The notes beneath the pieces were generated by a model that was given only the letters and a program-made list of their open reading frames with translations, ran no database searches and was not told the DNA's origin. A stretch of DNA of 64,000 nt. Origin: Dermacentor variabilis (taxonomy: Eukaryota; Arthropoda; Arachnida; Ixodida; Ixodidae). The DNA is taken from the NCBI RefSeq assembly GCF_050947875.1, contig NC_134573.1, forward strand, positions 35,961,115-36,025,114, written 5' to 3'. A program made the translations under genes and the position numbers. Below are positions 43,801 to 57,906 of this stretch, one piece after another. Numbering within the stretch: position 1 is the first letter of the stretch; each line of letters begins with the position of its first letter.

Positions 43801-46800
43801 AGCTTCCCACGCTATGCGTGCCGTCCTCGCACCTGTTAAAACTTTTCCTAGACGCTAGAACTATACTATTCCTACGCAACCTTGAGCGATCGGAAAGCGC
43901 GTTTTCCACGCCTGGCCGGCGGAGAGGGGGGGCTTCGTTCCGGCCGCGAAGCTCTCCACATCCCCGTAAGGAGCCTGGTGGTGGTCTCGTGCGGACGATG
44001 CCCTCTCGGTGAGCGCATATTTCCCCCCTCATCTTTTAAGAGATTCAATACATACAAGCATTGGTCTCGCAAACCAGATTTATTTCAAAGAATTTTCCAC
44101 GTCTCAATTATTTCTCTCGTCGTATTCGAGTGCTCATTGCCGTGTTATAGTTTGTTAACGAAGCTTCCCCTCAAGTCTAAATATTGTAAGGCAGTTTGTC
44201 GTGTGCGTATCATGGCCACGCATGCTTATATCGCCTTTCCGTTTCTCTACCACGGTTGCGCCTTAAAACCACGGCGCTGCAAGTTTGCTTTCTTTTCCTT
44301 CCCTCTTCTCCGCCCTTAATCTGGCTCTCTTAACTACTACACGCAGAGGCAAGAAACAGCGCGCGCTTTAGATACTATAGATGAGATGAATATTTACAAT
44401 TATTATTAGGGTTATAATTATATTCGAGTGCTGATTGCCGTGTTATAGTTTGTTAACGAAACTACCCCTCAATTCTAAATATTGTAAGGCAGTTTGTCGT
44501 GTGCGTATCATGGCCACGCATGCTTATATCGCCTTTCCGTTTCTCTACCACGGTTGCGCTTTAAAACCACGGCGCTGCAAGTTTGCTTTCCTTTCCTTCC
44601 CTCTTCTCCGCCCTTAAACTGACTCTCTTAACTACTACACGTAGAGACAAAGAAACAGCACGCGCATGCGATCGCATAGATGAGATGAATACATATATAT
44701 AGAAAAGCATCAGTCATAGCTCTCGAAGTATAATATAATATAATATAGAATAGCTCTCGAAGATAGCTATTCCGGCGGCTAGCTTCCCACGCTATGCGTG
44801 CCGTCCCCGCACCTGTTAAAACTTTTCCTAGACCCTAGAACTATACTATTCCTACGCAACCTTGAGCGATCGGAAAGCGCGTTTTCCACGCCTGCCCGGC
44901 GGAGAGGGGGGGCTTCGTTCCGGCCGCGAAGCTCTCCACATCCCCGTAAGGAGCCTGGTGGTGGTCTCGTGCGGACGATGCCCTCTCGGTGAGCGCATAT
45001 TTGCCCCCTCATCTTTTAAGAGATTCAATACATACAAGCATTGGTCTCGCAAACCAGATTTATTTCAAGGGAATTTTCCACGTCTCAATTATTTCTCTCG
45101 TCGTATTCGAGTGCTCATTGCCGTGTTATAGTTTGTTAACGAAGCTTCCCCTCAAGTCTAAATATTGTAAGGCAGTTTGTTGTGTGCGTATCATGGCCAC
45201 GCGTGCTTATATCGCCTTTCCGTTTCTCTACCACGGTTGCGCCTTAAAACCACGTCGCTGCAAGTTTGCTTTCTTTTCCTTCCCTCTTCTCCGCCCTTAA
45301 ACTGGCTCTCTTAACTACTACACGCAGAGGCAAGAAACAGCGCGCGCTTTAGATACTATAGATGAGATGAATATTTACAATTATTATTAGGGTTATAATT
45401 ATATTCGAGTGCTGATTGCCGTGTTATAGTTTGTTAACGAAACTACCCCTCAATTCTAAATATTGTAAGGCAGTTTGTCGTGTGCGTATCATGGCCACGC
45501 ATGCTTATATCGCCTTTCCGTTTCTCTACCACGGTTGCGCTTTAAAACCACGGCGCTGCAAGTTTGCTTTCCTTTCCTTCCCTCTTCTCCGCCCTTAAAC
45601 TGACTCTCTTAACTACTGCACGCAGAGACAAAGAAACAGCACGCGCATGCGATCGCATAGATGAGATGAATACATATATATAGAAAAGCATCAGTCATAG
45701 CTCTCGAAGTATAATATAATATAATATAGAATAGCTCTCGAAGATAGCTATTCCGGCGGCTAGCTTCCCACGCTATGCGTGCCGTCCCCGCACCTGTTAA
45801 AACTTTTCCTAGACGCTAGAACTATACTATTCCTACGCAACCTTGAGCGATCGGAAAGCGCGTTTTCCACGCCTGCCCGGCGGAGAGGGGGGGCTTCGTT
45901 CCGGCCGCGAAGCTCTCCACATCCCCGTAAGGAGCCTGGTGGTGGTCTCGTGCGGACGATGCCCTCTCGGTGAGCGCATATTTGCCCCCTCATCTTTTAA
46001 GAGATTCAATACATACAAGCATTGGTCTCGCAAACCAGATTTATTTCAAGGGAATTTTCCACGTCTCAATTATTTCTCTCGTCGTATTCGAGTGCTCATT
46101 GCCGTGTTATAGTTTGTTAACGAAGCTTCCCCTCAAGTCTAAATATTGTAAGGCAGTTTGTTGTGTGCGTATCATGGCCACGCATGCTTATATCGCCTTT
46201 CCGTTTCTCTACCACGGTTGCGCCTTAAAACCACGGCGCTGCAAGTTTGCTTTCTTTTCCTTCCCTCTTCTCCGCCCTTAAACTGGCTCTCTTAACTACT
46301 ACACGCAGAGGCAAGAAACAGCGCGCGCTTTAGATACTATAGATGAGATGAATATTTACAATTATTATTAGGGTTATAATTATATTCGAGTGCTGATTGC
46401 CGTGTTATAGTTTGTTAACGAAACTACCCCTCAATTCTAAATATTGTAAGGCAGTTTGTCGTGTGCGTATCATGGCCACGCATGCTTATATCGCCTTTCC
46501 GTTTCTCTACCACGGTTGCGCTTTAAAACCACGGCGCTGCAAGTTTGCTTTCCTTTCCTTCCCTCTTCTCCGCCCTTAAACTGACTCTCTTTACTACACG
46601 CAGAGACAAAGAAACAGCACGCGCATGCGATCGCATAGATGAGATGAATACATATATATAGAAAAGCATCAGTCATAGCTCTCGAAGTATAATATAATAT
46701 AATATAGAATAGCTCTCGAAGATAGCTATTCCGGCGGCTAGCTTCCCACGCTATGCGTGCCGTCCTCGCACCTGTTAAAACTTTTCCTAGACGCTAGAAC

Positions 46801-48679
46801 TATACTATTCCTACGCAACCTTGAGCGATCGGAAAGCGCGTTTTCCACGCCTGGCCGGCGGAGAGGGGGGGCTTCGTTCCGGCCGCGAAGCTCTCCACAT
46901 CCCCGTAAGGAGCCTGGTGGTGGTCTCGTGCGGACGATGCCCTCTCGGTGAGCGCATATTTCCCCCCTCATCTTTTAAGAGATTCAATACATACAAGCAT
47001 TGGTCTCGCAAACCAGATTTATTTCAAGGGAATTTTCCACGTCTCAATTATTTCTCTCGTCGTATTCGAGTGCTCATCGCCCTGTTATAGTTTGTTAACG
47101 AAGCTTCCCCTCAAGTCTAAATATTGTAAGGCAGTTTGTCGTGTGCGTATCACGGCCACGCATGCTTATATCGCCTTTCCGTTTCTCTACCACGGTTGCG
47201 CCTTAAAACCACGGCGCTGCAAGTTTGCTTTCTTTTCCTTCCCTCTTCTCCGCCCTTAAACTGGCTCTCTTTACTACACGCAGAGGCAAGAAACAGCGCG
47301 CGCTTTAGATACTATAGATGAGATGAATATTTACAACTATTATTAGGTTTATAATTATATTCGAGTGCTGATTGCCGTGTTATAGTTCGTTAACGAAACT
47401 ACCCCTCAATTCTAAATATTGTAAGGCAGTTTGTCGTGTGCGTATCATGGCCACGCGTGCTTATATCGCCTTTCCGTTTCTCTACCACGGTTGCGCTTTA
47501 AAACCACGGCGCTGCAAGTTTGCTTTCCTTTCCTTCCCTCTTCTCCGCCCTTAAACTGACTCTCTTAACTACTACACGCAGAGACAAAGAAACAGCACGC
47601 GCATGCGATCGCATAGATGAGATGAATACATATATATAGAAAAGCATCAGTCATAGCTCTCGAAGTATAATATAATATAATATAGAATAGCTCTCGAAGA
47701 TAGCTATTCCGGCGGCTAGCTTCCCACGCTATGCGTGCCGTCCCCGCACCTGTTAAAACTTTTCCTAGACGCTAGAACTATACTATTCCTACGCAACCTT
47801 GAGCGATCGGAAAGCGCGTTTTCCACGCCTGCCCGGCGGAGAGGGGGGGCTTCGTTCCGGCCGCGAAGCTCTCCACATCCCCGTAAGGAGCCTGGTGGTG
47901 GTCTCGTGCGGACGATGCCCTCTCGGTGAGCGCATATTTGCCCCCTCATCTTTTAAGAGATTCAATACATACAAGCATTGGTCTCGCAAACCAGATTTAT
48001 TTGAAGGGAATTTTCCACGTCTCAATTATTTCTCTCGTCGTATTCGAGTGCTCATTGCCGTGTTATAGTTTGTTAACGAAGCTTCCCCTCAAGTCTAAAT
48101 ATTGTAAGGCAGTTTGTTGTGTGCGTATCATGGCCACGCATGCTTATATCGCCTTTCCGTTTGTCTACCACGGTTGCGCCTTAAAACCACGGCGCTGCAA
48201 GTTTGCTTTCTTTTCCTTCCCTCTTCTCCGCCCTTAAACTGGCTCTCTTAACTACTACACGCAGAGGCAAGAAACAGCGCGCGCTTTAGATACTATAGAT
48301 GAGATGAATATTTACAATTATTATTAGGGTTATAATTATATTCGAGTGCTGATTGCCGTGTTATAGTTTGTTAACGAAACTACCCCTCAATTCTAAATAT
48401 TGTAAGGCAGTTTGTCGTGTGCGTATCATGGCCACGCATGCTTATATCGCCTTTCCGTTTCTCTACCACGGTTGCGCTTTAAAACCACGGCGCTGCAAGT
48501 TTGCTTTCCTTTCCTTCCCTCTTCTCCGCCCTTAAACTGACTCTCTTAACTACTACACGCAGAGACAAAGAAACAGCACGCGCATGCGATCGCATAGATG
48601 AGATGAATACATATATATAGAAAAGCATCAGTCATAGCTCTCGAAGTATAATATAATATAATATAGAATAGCTCTCGAA

Positions 48680-51600
48680 GATAGCTATTCCGGCGGCTAG
48701 CTTCCCACGCTATGCGTGCCGTCCTCGCACCTGTTAAAACTTTTCCTAGACGCTAGAACTATACTATTCCTACGCAACCTTGAGCATTCGGAAAGCGCGT
48801 TTTCCACGCCTGGCCGGCGGAGAGGGGGGGCTTCGTTCCGGCCGCGAAGCTCTCCACATCCCCGTAAGGAGCCTGGTGGTGGTCTCGTGCGGACGATGCC
48901 CTCTCGGTGAGCGCATATTTCCCCCCTCATCTTTTAAGGGATTCAATACATACAAGCATTGGTCTCGCAAACCAGATTTATTTCAAGGGAATTTTCCACG
49001 TCTCAATTATTTCTCTCGTCGTATTCGAGTGCTCATTGCCGTGTTATAGTTTGTTAACGAAGCTTCCCCTCAAGTCTAAATATTGTAAGGCAGTTTGTCG
49101 TGTGCGTATCATGGCCACGCATGCTTATATCGCCTTTCCGTTTCTCTACCACGGTTGCGCCTTAAAACCACGGCGCTGCAAGTTTGCTTTCTTTTCCTTC
49201 CCTCTTCTCCGCCCTTAAACTGGCTCTCTTAACTACTACACGCAGAGGCAAGGAACAGCGCGCGCTTTAGATACTATAGATGAGATGAATATTTACAATT
49301 ATTATTAGGGTTATAATTATATTCGAGTGCTGATTGCCGTGTTATAGTTTGTTAACGAAACTACCCCTCAATTGTAAATATTGTAAGGCAGTTTGTCGTG
49401 TGCGTATCATGGCCACGCATGCTTATATCGCCTTTCCGTTTCTCTACCACGGTTGCGCTTTAAAACCACGGCGCTGCAAGTTTGCTTTCCTTTCCTTCCC
49501 TCTTCTCCGCCCTTAAACTGACTCTCTTAACTACTACACGCAGAGACAAAGAAACAGCACGCGCATGCGATCGCATAGATGAGATGAATACATATATATA
49601 GAAAAGCATCAGTCATAGCTCTCGAAGTATAATATAATATAATATAGAATAGCTCTCGAAGATAGCTATTCCGGCGGCTAGCTTCCCACGCTATGCGTGC
49701 CGTCCCCGCACCTGTTCAAACTTTTCCTAGACGCTAGAACTATACTATTCCTACGGAACCTTGAGCGATCGGAAAGCGCGTTTTCCACGCCTGCCCGGCG
49801 GAGAGGGGGGGCTTCGTTCCGGCCGCGAAGCTCTCCACATCCCCGTAAGGAGCCTGGTGGTGGTCTCGTGCGGACGATGCGCTCTCGGTGAGCGCATATT
49901 TCCCCCCTCACCTTTTAAGACATTCAATACATACAAGCATTGGTCTCGCAAACCAGATTTATTTCAAGGGAATTTTCCACGTCTCAATTATTTCTCTCGT
50001 CGTATTCGAGTGCTCATTGCCGTGTTATAGTTTGTTAACGAAGCTTCCCCTCAAGTCTAAATATTGTAAGGCAGTTTGTCGTGTGCGTATCATGGCCACG
50101 CATGCTTATATCGCCTTTCCGTTTCTCTACCACGGTTGCGCCTTAAAACCACGGCGCTGCAAGTTTGCTTTCTTTTCCTTCCCTCTTCTCCGCCCTTAAA
50201 CTGGCTCTCTTAACTACTACACGCAGAGGCAAGAAACAGCGCGCGCTTTAGATACTATAGATGAGATGAATATTTACAATTATTATTAGGGTTATAATTA
50301 TATTCGAGTGCTGATTGCCGTGTTATAGTTTGTTAACGAAACTACCCCTCAATTCTAAATATTGTAAGGCAGTTTGTCGTGTGCGTATCATGGCCACGCA
50401 TGCGTATATCGCCTTTCCGTTTCTCTACCACGGTTGCGCTTTAAAACCACGGCGCTGCAAGTTTGCTTTCCTTTCCTTCCCTCTTCTCCGCCCTTAAACT
50501 GACTCTCTTTACTACACGCAGAGACAAAGAAACAGCACGCGCATGCGATCGCATAGATGAGATGAATACATATATATAGAAAAGCATCAGTCATAGCTCT
50601 CGAAGTTTAATATAATATAATATAGAATAGCTCTCGAAGATAGCTATTCCGGCGGCTAGCTTCCCACGCTATGCGTGCCGTCCTCGCACCTGTTAAAACT
50701 TTTCCTAGACGCTAGAACTATACTATTCCTACGCAACCTTGAGCATTCGGAAAGCGCGTTTTCCACGCCTGGCCGGCGGAGAGGGGGGGCTTCGTTCCGG
50801 CCGCGAAGCTCTCCACATCCCCGTAAGGAGCCTGGTGGTGGTCTCGTGCGGACGATGCCCTCTCGGTGAGCGCATATTTCCCCCCTCATCTTTTAAGAGA
50901 TTCAATACATACAAGCATTGGTCTCGCAAACCAGATTTATTTCAAGGGAATTTTCCACGTCTCAATTATTTCTCTCGTCGTATTCGAGTGCTCATTGCCG
51001 TGTTATAGTTTGTTAACGAAGCTTCCCCTCAAGTCTAAATATTGTAAGGCAGTTTGTCGTGTGCGTATCATGGCCACGCATGCTTATATCGCCTTTCCGT
51101 TTCTCTACCACGGTTGCGCCTTAAAACCACGGCGCTGCAAGTTTGCTTTCTTTTCCTTCCCTCTTCTCCGCCCTTAAACTGGCTCTCTTAACTACTACAC
51201 GCAGAGGCAAGGAACAGCGCGCGCTTTAGATACTATAGATGAGATGAATATTTACAATTATTATTAGGGTTATAATTATATTCGAGTGCTGATTGCCGTG
51301 TTATAGTTTGTTAACGAAACTACCCCTCAATTCTAAATATTGTAAGGCAGTTTGTCGTGTGCGTATCATGGCCACGCATGCTTATATCGCCTTTCCGTTT
51401 CTCTACCACGGTTGCGCTTTAAAACCACGGCGCTGCAAGTTTGCTTTCCTTTCCTTCCCTCTTCTCCGCCCTTAAACTGACTCTCTTAACTACTACACGC
51501 AGAGACAAAGAAACAGCACGCGCATGCGATCGCATAGATGAGATGAATACATATATATAGAAAAGCATCAGTCATAGCTCTCGAAGTATAATATAATATA

Positions 51601-53581
51601 ATATAGAATAGCTCTCGAAGATAGCTATTCCGGCGGCTAGCTTCCCGCGCTATGCGTGCCGTCCCCGCACCTGTTCAAACTTTTCCGAGACGCTAGAACT
51701 ATACTATTCCTACGCAACCTTGAGCGATCGGAAAGCGCGTTTTGCACGCCTGCCCGGCGGAGAGGGGGGGCTTCGTTCCGGCCGCGAAGCTCTCCACATC
51801 CCCGTAAGGAGCCTGGTGGTGGTCTCGTGCGGACGATGCCCTCTCGGTGAGCGCATATTTCCCCCCTCATCTTTTAAGACATTCAATACATACAAGCATT
51901 GGTCTCGCAAACCAGATTTATTTCAAGGGAATTTTCCACGTCTCAATTATTTCTCTCGTCGTATTCGAGTGCTCATTGCCGTGTTATAGTTTGTTAACGA
52001 AGCTTCCCCTCAAGTCTAAATATTGTAAGGCAGTTTGTCGTGTACGTATCATGGCCACGCATGCTTATATCGCCTTTCCGTTTCTCTACCACGGTTGCGC
52101 CTTAAAACCACGGCGCTGCAAGTTTGCTTTCTTTTCCTTCCCTCTTCTCCGCCCTTAAACTGGCTCTCTTAACTACTACACGCAGAGGCAAGAAACAGCG
52201 CGCGCTTTAGATACTATAGATGAGATGAATATTTACAATTATTATTAGGGTTATAATTATATTCGAGTGCTGATTGCCGTGTTATAGTTTGTTAACGAAA
52301 CTACCCCTCAATTCTAAATATTGTAAGGCAGTTTGTCGTGTGCGTATCATGGCCACGCATGCGTATATCGCCTTTCCGTTTCTCTACCACGGTTGCGCTT
52401 TAAAACCACGGCGCTGCAAGTTTGCTTTCCTTTCCTTCCCTCTTCTCCGCCCTTAAACTGACTCTCTTAACTACTACACGCAGAGACAAAGAAACAGCAC
52501 GCGCATGCGATCGCATAGATGAGATGAATACATATATATAGAAAAGCATCAGTCATAGCTCTCGAAGTATAATATAATATAATATAGAATAGCTCTCGAA
52601 GATAGCTATTCCGGCGGCTAGCTTCCCACGCTATGCGTGCCGTCCTCGCACCTGTTAAAACTTTTCCTAGACGTTAGAACTATACTATTCCTACGCAACC
52701 TTGAGCATTCGGAAAGCGCGTTTTCCACGCCTGGCCGGCGGAGAGGGGGGGCTTCGTTCCGGCCGCGAAGCTCTCCACATCCCCGTAAGGAGCCTGGTGG
52801 TGGTCTCGTGCGGACGATGCCCTCTCGGTGAGCGCATATTTCCCCCCTCATCTTTTAAGAGATTCAATACATACAAGCATTGGTCTCGCAAACCAGATTT
52901 ATTTCAAGGGAATTTTCCACGTCTCAATTATTTCTCTCGTCGTATTCGAGTGCTCATTGCCGTGTTATAGTTTGTTAACGAAACTACCCCTCAATTCTAA
53001 ATATTGTAAGGCAGTTTGTTGTGTGCGTATCATGGCCACGCATGCTTATATCGCCTTTCCGTTTCTCTACCACGGTTGCGCCTTAAAACCACGGCGCTGC
53101 AAGTTTGCTTTCTTTTCCTTCCCTCTTCTCCGCCCTTAAACTGGCTCTCTTAACTACTACACGCAGAGGCAAGAAACAGCGCGCGCTTTAGATACTATAG
53201 ATGAGATGAATATTTACAATTATTATTAGGGTTATAATTATATTCGAGTGCTGATTGCCGTGTTATAGTTTGTTAACGAAACTACCCCTCAATTCTAAAT
53301 ATTGTAAGGCAGTTTGTCGTGTGCGTATCATGGCCACGCATGCTTATATCGCCTTTCCGTTTCTCTACCACGGTTGCGCTTTAAAACCACGGCGCTGCAA
53401 GTTTGCTTTCCTTTCCTTCCCTCTTCTCCGCCCTTAAACTGACTCTCTTAACTACTACACGCAGAGACAAAGAAACAGCACGCGCATGCGATCGCATAGA
53501 TGAGATGAATACATATATATAGAAAAGCATCAGTCATAGCTCTCGAAGTATAATATAATATAATATAGAATAGCTCTTGAA
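48680..53581. repeat. Higher-order repeat, five-monomer copy 1
   Basis: Five successive monomers carry private variants that recur exactly 4,902 bp downstream: ATTGTAAATA at 49371, GCTCTCGGTG after GATGC at 49881, GTTTTGCACG at 51739, TGTACGTATC at 52041 and ACGTTAGAAC at 52671. A 3-bp-shorter monomer (978 bp) sits at 49888-50866 in this block. Start and end positions are arbitrary phase choices. Confidence 0.9.
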
Positions 53582-56500
53582 GATAGCTATTCCGGCGGCT
53601 AGCTTCCCACGCTATGCGTGCCGTCCTCGCACCTGTTAAAACTTTTCCTAGACGCTAGAACTATACTATTCCTACGCAACCTTGAGCATTCCGAAAGCGC
53701 GTTTTCCACGCCTGGCCGGCGGAGAGGGGGGGCTTCGTTCCGGCCGCGAAGCTCTCCACATCCCCGTAAGGAGCCTGGTGGTGGTCTCGTGCGGACGATG
53801 CCCTCTCGGTGAGCGCATATTTCCCCCCTCATCTTTTAAGAGATTCAATACATACAAGCATTGGTCTCGCAAACCAGATTTATTTCAAGGGAATTTTCCA
53901 CGTCTCAATTATTTCTCTCGTCGTATTCGAGTGCTCATTGCCGTGTTATAGTTTGTTAACGAAGCTTCCCCTCAAGTCTAAATATTGTAAGGCAGTTTGT
54001 CGTGTGCGTATCATGGCCACGCATGCTTATATCGCCTTTCCGTTTCTCTACCACGGTTGCGCCTTAAAACCACGGCGCTGCAAGTTTGCTTTCTTTTCCT
54101 TCCCTCTTCTCCGCCCTTAAACTGGCTCTCTTAACTACTACACGCAGAGGCAAGGAACAGCGCGCGCTTTAGATACTATAGATGAGATGAATATTTACAA
54201 TTATTATTAGGGTTATAATTATATTCGAGTGCTGATTGCCGTGTTATAGTTTGTTAACGAAACTACCCCTCAATTGTAAATATTGTAAGGCAGTTTGTCG
54301 TGTGCGTATCATGGCCACGCATGCTTATATCGCCTTTCCGTTTCTCTACCACGGTTGCGCTTTAAAACCACGGCGCTGCAAGTTTGCTTTCCTTTCCTTC
54401 CCTCTTCTCCGCCCTTAAACTGACTCTCTTAACTACTACACGCAGAGACAAAGAAACAGCACGCGCATGCGATCGCATAGATGAGATGAATACATATATA
54501 TAGAAAAGCATCAGTCATAGCTCTCGAAGTATAATATAATATAATATAGAATAGCTCTCGAAGATAGCTATTCCGGCGGCTAGCTTCCCACGCTATGCGT
54601 GCCGTCCCCGCACCTGTTCAAACTTTTCCTAGACGCTAGAACTATACTATTCCTACGGAACCTTGAGCGATCGGAAAGCGCGTTTTCCACGCCTGCCCGG
54701 CGGAGAGGGGGGGCTTCGTTCCGGCCGCGAAGCTCTCCACATCCCCGTAAGGAGCCTGGTGGTGGTCTCGTGCGGACGATGCGCTCTCGGTGAGCGCATA
54801 TTTCCCCCCTCATCTTTTAAGACATTCAATACATACAAGCATTGGTCTCGCAAACCAGATTTATTTCAAGGGAATTTTCCACGTCTCAATTATTTCTCTC
54901 GTCGTATTCGAGTGCTCATTGCCGTGTTATAGTTTGTTAACGAAGCTTCCCCTCAAGTCTAAATATTGTAAGGCAGTTTGTCGTGTGCGTATCATGGCCA
55001 CGCATGCTTATATCGCCTTTCCGTTTCTCTACCACGGTTGCGCCTTAAAACCACGGCGCTGCAAGTTTGCTTTCTTTTCCTTCCCTCTTCTCCGCCCTTA
55101 AACTGGCTCTCTTAACTACTACACGCAGAGGCAAGAAACAGCGCGCGCTTTAGATACTATAGATGAGATGAATATTTACAATTATTATTAGGGTTATAAT
55201 TATATTCGAGTGCTGATTGCCGTGTTATAGTTTGTTAACGAAACTACCCCTCAATTCTAAATATTGTAAGGCAGTTTGTCGTGTGCGTATCATGGCCACA
55301 CATGCGTATATCGCCTTTCCGTTTCTCTACCACGGTTGCGCTTTAAAACCACGGCGCTGCAAGTTTGCTTTCCTTTCCTTCCCTCTTCTCCGCCCTTAAA
55401 CTGACTCTCTTTACTACACGCAGAGACAAAGAAACAGCACGCGCATGCGATCGCATAGATGAGATGAATACATATATATAGAAAAGCATCAGTCATAGCT
55501 CTCGAAGTATAATATAATATAATATAGAATAGCTCTCGAAGATAGCTATTCCGGCGGCTAGCTTCCCACGCTATGCGTGCCGTCCTCGCACCTGTTAAAA
55601 CTTTTCCTAGACGCTAGAACTATACTATTCCTACGCAACCTTGAGCATTCGGAAAGCGCGTTTTCCACGCCTGGCCGGCGGAGAGGGGGGGCTTCGTTCC
55701 GGCCGCGAAGCTCTCCACATCCCCGTAAGGAGCCTGGTGGTGGTCTCGTGCGGACGATGCCCTCTCGGTGAGCGCATATTTCCCCCCTCATCTTTTAAGA
55801 GATTCAATACATACAAGCATTGGTCTCGCAAACCAGATTTATTTCAAGGGAATTTTCCACGTCTCAATTATTTCTCTCGTCGTATTCGAGTGCTCATTGC
55901 CGTGTTATAGTTTGTTAACGAAGCTTCCCCTCAAGTCTAAATATTGTAAGGCAGTTTGTCGTGTGCGTATCATGGCCACGCATGCTTATATCGCCTTTCC
56001 GTTTCTCTACCACGGTTGCGCCTTAAAACCACGGCGCTGCAAGTTTGCTTTCTTTTCCTTCCCTCTTCTCCGCCCTTAAACTGGCTCTCTTAACTACTAC
56101 ACGCAGAGGCAAGGAACAGCGCGCGCTTTAGATACTATAGATGAGATGAATATTTACAATTATTATTAGGGTTATAATTATATTCGAGTGCTGATTGCCG
56201 TGTTATAGTTTGTTAACGAAACTACCCCTCAATTCTAAATATTGTAAGGCAGTTTGTCGTGTGCGTATCATGGCCACGCATGCTTATATCGCCTTTCCGT
56301 TTCTCTACCACGGTTGCGCTTTAAAACCACGGCGCTGCAAGTTTGCTTTCCTTTCCTTCCCTCTTCTCCGCCCTTAAACTGACTCTCTTAACTACTACAC
56401 GCAGAGACAAAGAAACAGCACGCGCATGCGATCGCATAGATGAGATGAATACATATATATAGAAAAGCATCAGTCATAGCTCTCGAAGTATAATATAATA

Positions 56501-57906
56501 TAATATAGAATAGCTCTCGAAGATAGCTATTCCGGCGGCTAGCTTCCCACGCTATGCGTGCCGTCCCCGCACCTGTTCAAACTTTTCCTAGACGCTAGAA
56601 CTATACTATTCCTACGCAACCTTGAGCGATCGGAAAGCGCGTTTTGCACGCCTGCCCGGCGGAGAGGGGGGGCTTCGTTCCGGCCGCGAAGCTCTCCACA
56701 TCCCCGTAAGGAGCCTGGTGGTGGTCTCGTGCGGACGATGCCCTCTCGGTGAGCGCATATTTCCCCCCTCATCTTTTAAGACATTCAATACATACAAGCA
56801 TTGGTCTCGCAAACCAGATTTATTTCAAGGGAATTTTCCACGTCTCAATTATTTCTCTCGTCGTATTCGAGTGCTCATTGCCGTGTTATAGTTTGTTAAC
56901 GAAGCTTCCCCTCAAGTCTAAATATTGTAAGGCAGTTTGTCGTGTACGTATCATGGCCACGCATGCTTATATCGCCTTTCCGTTTCTCTACCACGGTTGC
57001 GCCTTAAAACCACGGCGCTGCAAGTTTGCTTTCTTTTCCTTCCCTCTTCTCCGCCCTTAAACTGGCTCTCTTAACTACTACACGCAGAGGCAAGAAACAG
57101 CGCGCGCTTTAGATACTATAGATGAGATGAATATTTACAATTATTATTAGGGTTATAATTATATTCGAGTGCTGATTGCCGTGTTATAGTTTGTTAACGA
57201 AACTACCCCTCAATTCTAAATATTGTAAGGCAGTTTGTCGTGTGCGTATCATGGCCACGCATGCGTATATCGCCTTTCCGTTTCTCTACCACGGTTGCGC
57301 TTTAAAACCACGGCGCTGCAAGTTTGCTTTCCTTTCCTTCCCTCTTCTCCGCCCTTAAACTGACTCTATTAACTACTACACGCAGAGACAAAGAAACAGC
57401 ACGCGCATGCGATCGCATAGATGAGATGAATACATATATATAGAAAAGCATCAGTCATAGCTCTCGAAGTATAATATAATATAATATAGAATAGCTCTCG
57501 ACGATAGCTATTCCGGCGGCTAGCTTCCCACGCTATGCGTGCCGTCCTCGCACCTGTTAAAACTTTTCCTAGACGTTAGAACTATACTATTCCTACGCAA
57601 CCTTGAGCATTCGGAAAGCGCGTTTTCCACGCCTGGCCGGCGGAGAGGGGGGGCTTCGTTCCGGCCGCGAAGCTCTCCACATCCCCGTAAGGAGCCTGGT
57701 GGTGGTCTCGTGCGGACGATGCCCTCTCGGTGAGCGCATATTTCCCCCCTCATCTTTTAAGAGATTCAATACATACAAGCATTGGTCTCGCAAACCAGAT
57801 TTATTTCAAGGGAATTTTCCACGTCTCAATTATTTCTCTCGTCGTATTCGAGTGCTCATTGCCGTGTTATAGTTTGTTAACGAAGCTTCCCCTCAAGTCT
57901 AAATAT
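53582..57906. repeat. Higher-order repeat, five-monomer copy 2 (truncated)
   Basis: The same variants recur at 54273, 54783, 56641, 56943 and 57573, and the short 978-bp monomer at 54790-55768, each 4,902 bp from its partner. Only scattered single-base differences separate the two blocks. The copy is cut about 580 bp short by the gypsy LTR at 57907. Confidence 0.9.

Larger units (their letters stand above)
35142..57906. repeat. Tandem satellite array, ~981-bp monomer, about 23 copies
   Basis: A GTGAGCGCATA anchor recurs at 35183, 36164, 37146, 38127, 39108, 40089, 41066, 42047, 43028, 44009, 44989, 45970, 46948, 47926, 48907, 49888, 50866, 51847, 52828, 53809, 54790, 55768, 56749 and 57730. 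Intervals are 981 with exceptions of 977, 978, 980 and 982. Each monomer has two related ~290-bp submodules starting ATTCGAGTGCT (offset 298 bp) plus about 390 bp of unique sequence. The unique part includes a TATAA-repeat tract flanked by two ATAGCTCTCGAAG words, and a G7 run. Copies are nearly identical, apart from modest drift in the leftmost. No protein function is supported. Open frames of about 100 codons recur in most copies but lack known motifs. Confidence 0.97.

Noticed and set aside
35142..57906. Arrays of small genes, one per 981 bp
   Set aside because: Open frames occur on both strands in the same places in each monomer and simply reflect sequence homogeneity. There is no known motif and no evidence of selection.
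35142..57906. CRISPR array or ribosomal DNA
   Set aside because: Repeats are ~981 bp, contiguous and without spacers, and show no rRNA core sequences. The genome is eukaryotic.
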